A stretch of DNA of 9,305 bases, taken from NCBI GenBank assembly GCA_934351705.1, contig CAKRJK010000041.1:1-9305 (forward strand). The letters run 5' to 3'. The translations under genes were made by a program, and so were the position numbers. Positions 1 through 6,300 of this stretch are shown piece after piece; positions within the stretch are counted from its first letter, which is position 1; every line of letters starts with the position of its first letter. The stretch comes from an uncultured Lachnospiraceae bacterium. Lineage in GTDB: Bacteria; Bacillota; Clostridia; Lachnospirales; Lachnospiraceae. The notes beneath the pieces were generated by a model. The model made no database searches, was not told the origin of the DNA, and saw nothing but the letters and a program-made list of their open reading frames with translations.

Positions 1-186
1 GTACAGGGAATCACGGCATCCTTCTTAGTCAGAGTGCCGTTGTCCTATCTGTTTAGTATCCAACCGGGAGCGACACTTGTCACCATCGGTCTGGCTGTTC
101 CGATGGCATCGGTCTACGGAATCATTTTCTCTTCGATTTGCTATGCGGTCTTTTCAAAGAAAATGGCAAGGCAAAGCCGAGAATAA
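1..186 (+). CDS. MATE-family multidrug/cation antiporter, C-terminal fragment (5' end outside window)
   Basis: Frame 1 is open from the window edge to TAA at 184-186 and gives 61 residues. The stretch VRVPLSYLF, followed about 15 residues later by GLAVPMASVYG and a last hydrophobic segment, matches the end of MATE transporters. In that family the final helices carry an R-(I/V)-P-L-(S/A) motif and a G-L-A-x-P-x-(S/A)-S motif. The protein ends in a short basic tail (FSKKMARQSRE), as expected for a cytoplasmic C-terminus. MATE proteins are inner-membrane antiporters that expel drugs or metabolites using Na+ or H+ gradients; the substrate cannot be told from this fragment. The last 65 bp overlap the convergent small exporter gene on the other strand. 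Family assignment is fairly firm despite the short length. Confidence 0.8.
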   Translation, partial: VQGITASFLVRVPLSYLFSIQPGATLVTIGLAVPMASVYGIIFSSICYAVFSKKMARQSRE

Positions 187-562
187 TGCCAAGAGCGATC
201 GCACCGGCAGTCTTTAAAGTTGAGACGCCCATCAGAAGCGAATCACGGTTCTCATTCATGATTAAATAGTAAGAAGTATAATAAATTCCGGCTCCCGGAA
301 CAAGCGGAAACACTCCGGTTATCAGATAGATGGTAACCGGATTTTTCTTTTTGACAGACAGAAAACGGGCAAGCACCGTCAAAAAGAAAGTGGCGAACAG
401 TGCCGAGAGGACGGGATCGTTTTCAAAATGCTCCGATGCAAGATAAATGCCCCATGTAAATGCACCGCAGAATCCGCACAAAAAGTATTGAGACTTCGGA
501 GCAGAAAAAAGTACGGCGAAGGCAAAAGTTGAGATAAAAGCCAATGCAAGTTGAAGAATCAT
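122..562 (-). CDS. ThrE_2/DUF3815 small subunit of a threonine/serine (or dicarboxylate) exporter
   Basis: This is a 146-residue, almost wholly hydrophobic protein with about four to five membrane segments. Residues 83-96 read GVFPLVPGAGIYYT, the signature of the small half of ThrE-type exporters (Pfam ThrE_2, YjjB-like). The frame stays open upstream to an ATG at 625. I chose ATG 562 because GGGAGGT (571-577) lies 8 nt before it and because the ATG overlaps the TGA of the upstream large-subunit gene as ATGA (559-562), a typical coupling junction. In Corynebacterium the two halves are fused as ThrE, which exports threonine and serine. In E. coli they are split as YjjP/YjjB, linked to succinate export. 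The substrate here is undetermined. The basic C-terminus (RPHSKSKRK) and about 20 residues overall are encoded antiparallel to the end of the MATE gene. Confidence 0.88.
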   Translation of the reverse strand: MILQLALAFISTFAFAVLFSAPKSQYFLCGFCGAFTWGIYLASEHFENDPVLSALFATFFLTVLARFLSVKKKNPVTIYLITGVFPLVPGAGIYYTSYYLIMNENRDSLLMGVSTLKTAGAIALGIILGFALPFSLKRPHSKSKRK

Positions 563-1332
563 AATAACGTACCTCCCAAAAACTGATAGAAAGTCATGAT
601 AGAGCCGACGCCGACGGCAATGCAAAGAGCCGTAAGCAGGGCATTTACCATGTGGATGACACCCGACAGGTAATCACTGTTAAAAAAGTCGCGGATTGAG
701 TTCGTCAAGGCAAGTCCGGGAACAAGCGGCATGATACATCCGATGATGATCTTGTCCACGTGTACGGGAATGTGAACGGCAAATACGAGAATACTCAAAG
801 CCGTTACCAAAGCACTCGCCGCAATCGAATCAAAAAACTGCGAAGGTTTTCTGGTATAAGAATAGTGCAAAAAAAGCTGTAACACGATTCCGATAAAAAA
901 GGCAAACACACTGTCTAAGACATTCCCGCCAAAAAGCATGGCGAACGCACCGCAGCCAAGTCCGCAGGCAAGACAGCGGACAGGAAGGCTTCGCGGAGCC
1001 AGCGTGTCGCATTCGGACATTTTTTTCATGGCTTCGGAAGGCGTATATTTTTGCTCGCTGATTTCCCTTGAAAGTTGGTTGACAGCAGCGATCCGTTCCA
1101 GATTCGTGTTTCCGAAAGAAACATGACGCACGATACTGTAAGGTTCTTCCCCTTTTTCATCAATCGTTGCAAAGATTCCGTTTGACAATACATAGACATT
1201 GTAATCCGTAATCCCGTAAGCTGTGATAATGTGTATCATAGTATCTTCCACGCGGTAAATCTCACCGCCGTTCTTTAAAAGAATCTCGCCTGCAAGTACG
1301 GCAAGATTTAAAATTTCCTGATTTCTTGTCAT
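559..1332 (-). CDS. ThrE/DUF1212 large subunit of a threonine/serine (or dicarboxylate) exporter
   Basis: The protein has 257 residues, close to the family's usual 250-260. Residues 14-31 contain AGEILLKNGGEIYRVEDT, the hallmark N-terminal soluble motif (G-x-E-x-Y-R-V-E-D). A cytoplasmic domain runs to about residue 113, followed by about five membrane helices. Residues 202-215 are PLVPGLALTNSIRD, the second family signature. With the small subunit it should form a two-component inner-membrane exporter; the substrate may be Thr/Ser or a C4-dicarboxylate. The frame is open back to an ATG at 1389, but that codon has no Shine-Dalgarno site and would sit only a few bases from the predicted transcription start. 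ATG 1332 has TGAGGT 8 nt upstream and places the motif at the normal distance from the N-terminus. The TGA overlaps the next gene's ATG, so the pair is co-translated. Confidence 0.92.
   Translation of the reverse strand: MTRNQEILNLAVLAGEILLKNGGEIYRVEDTMIHIITAYGITDYNVYVLSNGIFATIDEKGEEPYSIVRHVSFGNTNLERIAAVNQLSREISEQKYTPSEAMKKMSECDTLAPRSLPVRCLACGLGCGAFAMLFGGNVLDSVFAFFIGIVLQLFLHYSYTRKPSQFFDSIAASALVTALSILVFAVHIPVHVDKIIIGCIMPLVPGLALTNSIRDFFNSDYLSGVIHMVNALLTALCIAVGVGSIMTFYQFLGGTLL
571..577 (-). promoter_or_regulatory. Shine-Dalgarno site that fixes the start of the small exporter subunit
   Basis: On the minus strand GGGAGGT lies 8 nt before ATG 562, inside the 3' end of the large-subunit gene. It decides between ATG 562 and the upstream in-frame ATG at 625, which lacks such a site. 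Confidence 0.75.
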
Positions 1333-1340
1333 AACATAAG

Positions 1341-1346
1341 ACCTCA
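1341..1346 (-). promoter_or_regulatory. Shine-Dalgarno site that fixes the start of the large exporter subunit
   Basis: On the minus strand TGAGGT lies 8 nt before ATG 1332, the same spacing as at the downstream gene. It favours ATG 1332 over ATG 1389. The leader from the predicted transcription start would then be about 60 nt. Confidence 0.65.
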
Positions 1347-1401
1347 CTGACTGTACATATTTTTCTGTAATCTGTATGTTTGCGAGCATACCGCAGATAA
1401 T

Positions 1402-1430
1402 AATATAAGCGTGAAAAAACCGATTGTCAA
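1402..1430 (-). promoter_or_regulatory. Sigma-A-type promoter for the thrE-like operon
   Basis: Reading the minus strand, a perfect -35 TTGACA (1430-1425) is followed by 17 nt and a -10 TATATT (1407-1402), one mismatch from TATAAT. Transcription would start near 1395. This leaves no room for a leader before ATG 1389, so translation should begin at ATG 1332. A 6-bp inverted repeat, ATTCTT-N6-AAGAAT (1430-1447), abuts the -35 box on its upstream side. Confidence 0.8.
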
Positions 1431-1489
1431 TTCTTTTTTATAAGAATAATCATAGTATTTGCACTTTGTGCGGATTTTAAAATTTTTGG

Positions 1490-1518
1490 GAATAAATTCA
1501 GCAAAAGAAGTCATACTA
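1490..1518 (+). promoter_or_regulatory. Sigma-G-like (forespore) promoter of the spoVA operon
   Basis: GAATA (1490-1494), a 17-nt spacer, then CATACTA (1512-1518) matches the B. subtilis sigma-G pattern (roughly GHATR, 17-18 nt, CATNHTA) at every constrained position. The spoVA operon of B. subtilis is known to be sigma-G dependent, so the match sits where it should. Transcription would start near 1525, about 17 nt before ATG 1542, with the AAGGAG-type ribosome site right behind it. Seen directly: the boxes and spacing. Inferred: use by sigma-G in this organism. Confidence 0.75.
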
Positions 1519-1541
1519 AGGGCAAGAAAAGGAGTGATTAC

Positions 1542-1703
1542 ATGAACCGAAAAATATATCGGATTTGTCTGATTTCTCTTACGGTTCTCGCAGTGTTTGC
1601 CGCCTGCTTTTATTATAATCGGCTCAAAGAACCGGCAGGCAATACACAGGGAGCACTCTTTGTAATGGAGGAATGTAATGAGCAGTCAGACAATTTATCT
1701 TAA
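1542..1703 (+). CDS. Small membrane or lipoprotein-like ORF heading the spoVA operon, function unknown
   Basis: This is a 53-codon ORF. AAAAGGAG (1527-1534) lies 7 nt before ATG 1542, a strong ribosome site. The protein starts MNRKIYR, then has a hydrophobic stretch (residues 8-25) ending in VFAAC at Cys22, then a 28-residue polar tail. The Cys could be a weak lipobox (Phe at -3 instead of Leu/Val/Ile, Ala-Ala at -2/-1), or the segment could be one membrane anchor. Its stop at 1701-1703 overlaps the spoVAA start by 26 bp in another frame, and the spoVAA ribosome site lies inside it, which suggests coupling. It begins about 17 nt after the predicted sigma-G start, so it should be made in the forespore. 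I do not recognise the family. B. subtilis has no equivalent that I know of at this position. Overlap, start signal and signal-like N-terminus argue that it is real. Confidence 0.65.
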   Translation: MNRKIYRICLISLTVLAVFAACFYYNRLKEPAGNTQGALFVMEECNEQSDNLS

Positions 1704-2316
1704 AATAGAACAGAATGTATTGGTACACAACAAAAGCGTCACCTTAGGCGACATCGCCAAGATCGAATGCACCGACGTGGGAATTTTGCGGAAACTTCGC
1801 CAGAAAAAAGTATACACGTTTACGGGAATGGACAAAAAGAAGAACCAGCTTCAGTTAGTTTCTATCTTAAAGATCATTCAGTTGATTCACGAGGATTACC
1901 CGAATGTTGATGTGCAGAACGAGGGAGAGGCGGACTTTATCATCGAATATGTGCCGAGACCAAACCCGCCGATGCTTGCCTCGGTGTTAAAGACAATCGT
2001 GCTTTGCGTGCTGATCTTTTTCGGCTCGGCGTTCACAATCATGGCATTTAACAATGATGTCGGGGTGAGTGAGGTGTTTGCAAGGTTTTATCAGCAGGTG
2101 ATGGGAGTGCGTACGGACGGCTTTACCGAGATTGAAGTATTCTATTCAATCGGCATGGCAGTCGGAATACTGGTGTTCTTTAATCATGTGGGAAGAACGA
2201 AGATTACGCATGATCCGACACCGATTCAGGTAGAAATGCGAAAATACGAACAGGATATCGATAAAACCTTTATCGAAAACAGCAGCAGAGGAGGAAGGAG
2301 TGTCGATGTGGGCTAA
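1678..2316 (+). CDS. spoVAA: Stage V sporulation protein AA
   Basis: A 212-residue protein with the SpoVAA layout. A soluble N-terminal domain (residues 1-97, with VTLGDIAKIEC at 21-31) is followed by membrane segments near 100-124 and 152-171. A conserved tail contains DPTPIQVEMRKYEQDID (179-195). SpoVAA belongs to the SpoVA complex of the spore inner membrane. That complex loads dipicolinic acid (Ca-DPA) into the forespore and releases it at germination; AA is found in only some spore formers and its exact role is unsettled. GGAGG (1667-1671) lies 6 nt before ATG 1678. The gene overlaps the preceding small ORF by 26 bp and spoVAB by 11 bp, so the operon is tightly packed. Expression should be in the forespore from the sigma-G-like promoter at 1490-1518. 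Confidence 0.95.
   Translation: MSSQTIYLKIEQNVLVHNKSVTLGDIAKIECTDVGILRKLRQKKVYTFTGMDKKKNQLQLVSILKIIQLIHEDYPNVDVQNEGEADFIIEYVPRPNPPMLASVLKTIVLCVLIFFGSAFTIMAFNNDVGVSEVFARFYQQVMGVRTDGFTEIEVFYSIGMAVGILVFFNHVGRTKITHDPTPIQVEMRKYEQDIDKTFIENSSRGGRSVDVG
2297..2300 (+). promoter_or_regulatory. Ribosome site that decides the spoVAB start
   Basis: AAGGAG occupies 2295-2300 and lies 5 nt before ATG 2306. A GTG at 2300 is in frame two codons earlier, but its G is the last base of this site. It would have to rely on GAGG at 2291-2294. ATG 2306 is therefore preferred; the difference is only two residues. Confidence 0.6.
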
Positions 2317-2734
2317 TCATATCTTACTTGCCCTCTCCGGACTGGTTGCGGGGTTTGCGGTATCGGCAGGTACCTTTGCCTTTCTGATTGCGATCGGAGT
2401 CATTCCGAGGATCATCGGAAAGAGCAACACGGCAAGAACGGTATTTGCATATGAAACGACAATTCTTCTGGGAGGAATTGCGGGAAATGCGGTATCTGTC
2501 TTTCCGATACCGATACCGTTCGGAAGATTTATGTTAATTTTGTTCGGACTGTGTGCGGGAATTTTTGTGGGGTGTATCGCAGTGTCCCTTGCGGAGATTA
2601 TCAACACATTCCCGATCGTGTTTCGGCGGGTACATCTGACCGTCGGATTGGAGTGGGTAATGCTTTGCATGGCATTTGGGAAAATGAGCGGAGCGTTGTT
2701 TTATTTTTGGAATGCCTATTGGCAGACATTATAG
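2306..2734 (+). CDS. spoVAB: Stage V sporulation protein AB
   Basis: A 142-residue integral membrane protein, nearly the length of B. subtilis SpoVAB. It has about four to five hydrophobic segments (roughly residues 5-36, 51-66, 74-100 and 113-136). Family landmarks include AGTFAFLIAIGVIPRI (21-36), YETTILLGGIAGN (49-61) and the closing MAFGKMSGALFYF. SpoVAB is a small subunit of the SpoVA DPA channel and is normally paired with SpoVAA, as here. The ATG start overlaps the end of spoVAA by 11 bp. The gene ends 12 nt before spoVAC, so all three should be translated from one forespore transcript. Confidence 0.93.
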   Translation: MWANHILLALSGLVAGFAVSAGTFAFLIAIGVIPRIIGKSNTARTVFAYETTILLGGIAGNAVSVFPIPIPFGRFMLILFGLCAGIFVGCIAVSLAEIINTFPIVFRRVHLTVGLEWVMLCMAFGKMSGALFYFWNAYWQTL

Positions 2735-2746
2735 AGGAGGCAGAAT

Positions 2747-3217
2747 ATGACAGAACAGGAAAAGCAGTTACAGCAGGAGAACTATAACGATTATGTAAAA
2801 GAGGTAACACCGACCAACAATCTGTTTTTGAGTATGTTAAAAGCATTCATAGTCGGTGGAGTCATCTGTGTGATCGGACAGGTGATCTTGAATGTGGCAG
2901 TCAACAATTTTCATCTTGATAAAGACACGGCAGCAGGCTGGTGCAGCCTGATTCTGATTTTGTTAAGTGTCATTTTGACCGGCTTCAACATTTATCCGAC
3001 CTTTGCAAAATGGGGCGGAGCGGGGGCGTTAGTGCCGATTACGGGATTTGCAAACGGAGTGGCGGCACCAGCGATTGAGTTCAAAAAAGAAGGACAGGTA
3101 TTCGGAATCGGATGTAAGATTTTCACGATTGCGGGACCGGTCATTCTGTTTGGAATTTTTACGAGCTGGGTGTTGGGGCTGATCTATTGGATTGGAAGCA
3201 GTTTCGGTTGGTTTTGA
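2747..3217 (+). CDS. spoVAC: Stage V sporulation protein AC (DPA channel subunit)
   Basis: A 156-residue protein, close to the 150 of B. subtilis SpoVAC. A polar N-terminus (residues 1-25) is followed by membrane segments. The family core reads FAKWGGAGALVPITGFANG, followed by AAPAIEFKKEG and later FTIAGPVILFG. SpoVAC is the most conserved membrane subunit of the SpoVA complex; the B. subtilis protein behaves as a mechanosensitive channel and is needed for DPA movement. GAGGAGG (2734-2740) lies 6 nt before ATG 2747. In most spore formers spoVAD and spoVAE come next; here the next gene is an unrelated surface protein with its own promoter. I see no terminator hairpin in the 84-bp gap, so some read-through into that gene is possible. 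Confidence 0.96.
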   Translation: MTEQEKQLQQENYNDYVKEVTPTNNLFLSMLKAFIVGGVICVIGQVILNVAVNNFHLDKDTAAGWCSLILILLSVILTGFNIYPTFAKWGGAGALVPITGFANGVAAPAIEFKKEGQVFGIGCKIFTIAGPVILFGIFTSWVLGLIYWIGSSFGWF

Positions 3218-3226
3218 CATTATCTG

Positions 3227-3255
3227 TTTACTTGTATCCGAAAAAGGAGTATAAT
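3227..3255 (+). promoter_or_regulatory. Sigma-A-type promoter for the giant surface-protein gene
   Basis: A perfect -10 TATAAT (3250-3255) stands 17 nt after TTTACT (3227-3232), which matches 4 of 6 bases of TTGACA. Transcription would start near 3262, giving a leader of about 40 nt. AAGGAG (3290-3295) then lies 6 nt before ATG 3302. This implies vegetative transcription of the surface gene, independent of the spoVA operon. Confidence 0.7.
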
Positions 3256-3301
3256 TATTTGTAGTATGTAAAAAAATGGAAATGCATACAAGGAGAAGGA
3301 T

Positions 3302-6300
3302 ATGAGAGAGATAACAACCAAAAAAAGAGTGTTGGCACTGTTTCTTGCACTGTTGATGGTCCTATCGGTGATACCGTTTCGGGAACATCAATTTGTGCAG
3401 GCGGCAGGTACCATTACACCGCAGGCACCAACAGTAGGAGACGGAACAACGGACAGTCCCTATGAGATTGGCACGAAAGAGGAATTATACTGGTTTGCGG
3501 ATTATGTCAACCAGGGCGGTAATAATCGGTCTGCATGTGCAAAATTGACAGCGGATATTACGGTCAATGATAAGGTGTTCACAAGCGAAACACATAATGC
3601 GGCTAATTTAAACTCTGATTTGATCGAGTGGACACCGATTGGTGCAAAGGTGGAATTCTGGGGACAGTTTGACGGACAGGGACATTCGATTAGCGGTTTG
3701 TATCAGATAACGGGTGACGCAGCAGGATTGTTTGGAAAGATTTATCTAGATGCAAGCATCAAAAATGTCGCGGTAAAAGATTCTTACATATCAGCCACTG
3801 ATAACCGTGTGGGAGCAGTTGTTGGGTTGCAATATAGTGGTGAGGTAACAGGATGTTTCTCAACCGGCTGTTGTATTGAAACAACAGACACCTCTCACAA
3901 TCCGAAAATAGGAGGAATAACAGGTTACATAAATCCACGGGCTTCAGTGAAAGCATGTTATACAGACATGGACAAAGTTACAGGGTATGACAATGATTCA
4001 CAGTATGAAAACTGCGTCAATCATTGCTGCTACAACGGTTGCGGACATGACATGGCAAGCGGCGAGAGTGCTTATTATATGAACGGAGAGGTTCAGGGCG
4101 GAACAATCTGGTATCAGAATATTGACAACGGAAACACAAAAGATTCCTACCCGGTAACGGATGCGGCACACGGCAAAGTATACCGTGATGAAGATACCGG
4201 TAACTATACCAATTCACCGGCAAAGAGAAAAACAACGATGGCAGTGACGAATCTTGAGAACGGAACTTTGCCAAGCGGAGAAATGATCAATGTCGAGGTC
4301 AAAGTAGACGGACAGGATTATGACAAAGCCGGCTATGCATACAAAGCAAAAGCAGATGGCGAGACAAAAGACAATGTATCAGACAGCGGTTTTACGGAGC
4401 TGGATTCCCTGTCAGCCTTTATGAAGTTAGACAAGGGAAGTTACTGGCTGAAAGTGACGGTTGCGGAAACAGAGGAGATAAAAGGAGCGTCAGAGATTTT
4501 TGCGGTAACAAAACAGGCAGGAATCATTTGTGAAGTTACGACCGATCAGGGAACAACAGAATACGGTACTTTCGTGGAAGGTTGGGACCGGGTGAAAACC
4601 GACAGCGGAACCTTAAAGCTCATGTCGGATATTACATTAAAAGATACGTATGAACCGGATGACGATAAGCAGGATATTACGATTGACCTGAACGGACATA
4701 CATGGAGTTATACGGGGTCCGAGTGTGCACTTAATGCATCAAAAGGAATCCTGACAATGAAAGACAGTAGCGAGCAGCAGACCGGACGTATGGTATCGGA
4801 CAGCAGTAAATATCTGTTGTGTCAGAGAGAAGATAATTATAAAATAACACGTACATTAAATATTACCGGCGGAACCTATGAATTAACAAATACAAAAGAG
4901 AAGGCGGTAATTACGCTCTATTTCGAAGAGGGAGGCACGATAAACATTACGGGAGGCGTGTTTAGGAATGCTGCAACCGATTATAATTCGTACAGTATAA
5001 GGCTATTTTCTCCAAATACGCTGAATATGAGTGGCGGATGTGTAGAGACGGGAACTTGTCGGGTATACGGAGATAACTCAAAATTAACCGGAGGTTATTA
5101 TAATAAGTTATACGCACCGGAAACGGCAATTCCGGTGGGAGTAGTCATAACAGACAGTGCAGGAAACGAAGTGACGGAGGTAACGGAGACAGGTTGGATT
5201 CTTGATAAGGTCAGTCTGAAGTTAAAGGACATTATCATAGAATCTCAGACAAAGGGTTCCCATACGCTGGATCCGGAACAATATACACCGATGACGCTGG
5301 AAGTGAAAGTGACAAAGACGAAGGCAGACAGTACAGACGCAATTGAGTACCAGTGGTATCGGAAGGTCAATGGGGAGGCGGCAGAGAAAATCGCAGGAGC
5401 GACAACAAGTACCTACAAAACGCCGGAGTCCTTAGCAAACGGAAAATATGAATATTACTGTGTTACAAAATGTGGAAGTACGGAACTGACAAGTGAGAGT
5501 GTTACGGTAGAGATTGTCACAAAAGAAAGAGTGGCAGAGGTTCGTTTTGCGGATAACACAACCAGGAAATTCATCACCATAGAGGAGGCATTTGATGCGG
5601 CAAAGGATGGCAGCACGGTTACCTTGCTGACAAATGTGAGTTGTGAAGAGAGCAATGCAGGCAAACCGGCGGGAACCGTGACATTCGATTTGAATGGATA
5701 TGTGTTAAGGAAGACAGGTGATTTCATACTGAACTTAGCAGATACACAAAAATTCATTCTAAAGGACAGCAAAGGAACAGGTTCTTTGAGAAGTGACGAG
5801 ATACAAGGAGGAAATGGTATATTCTACAACGCACAAAATACGGAAATAGTTGTAGAAAGCGGCGAGCTGATGTTTATTACGAATCTTCCTTGTAAGAGCC
5901 TGACCGTTAACGGCGGAACCGTGAGAGTTCATCCGGACATGGTGCCGGATAACTGTTTAATTTCTGCGGACCGTATTACAATCTCGGGGGGAGCAGTATA
6001 TGGAACAAGAAACAGTAGTAGTCCGGGCTCACCGGACCTAATAAAGCCGCTGCAATTAAAAAGCGATAAGATTACTGTTTCCGGCGGAGAATTTCGTTAT
6101 GTGACAGTCACCGCAAACGACGGTTCAGCAAAACAGGTCAAAGATACACTAAACAAAGTATATCTTGTAGATGCGAATGGACAGACAGTGAGAGATACGG
6201 CGGTATTGGAAGGCAATTATTTAGAAGATGTGCATGCTGTTAAGAAAGTGAAACGACCGACGGTCACCATCGCTAATGTTACTGACGGAATGATTACGAC

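Noticed and set aside
563..625. Upstream in-frame ATG extending the small exporter subunit by 21 residues (MHCRRRRLYHDF...)
   Set aside because: It lies deep in the large-subunit gene, has no ribosome site, and adds a basic segment not expected for the family. ATG 562 has a good site and the ATGA coupling.
1333..1389. Upstream ATG 1389 for the large exporter subunit
   Set aside because: There is no Shine-Dalgarno site, and it would fall about 6 nt after the predicted transcription start. ATG 1332 fits family length and signals.
1424..1452. Plus-strand sigma-A promoter TTGTCA-N17-TAATCA before the spoVA operon
   Set aside because: The -10 is poor and the -35 is the complement of the thrE -35 region; the sigma-G-like site downstream fits position and biology better.
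2317..2846. Minus-strand and alternate-frame ORFs across spoVAB/spoVAC
   Set aside because: They overlap conserved spoVAB and spoVAC and show no family features of their own.
3214..3219. Perfect TTGACA across the spoVAC stop codon as a -35 box for the surface gene
   Set aside because: It is 30 nt from the TATAAT at 3250, and no acceptable -10 lies 16-18 nt downstream; TTTACT at 3227 has the correct 17-nt spacing.
3276..3305. Nine-codon leader ORF (ATG 3276 to TGA 3303) overlapping the surface-gene start
   Set aside because: It has no ribosome site and encodes no regulatory-looking run of codons; probably chance.
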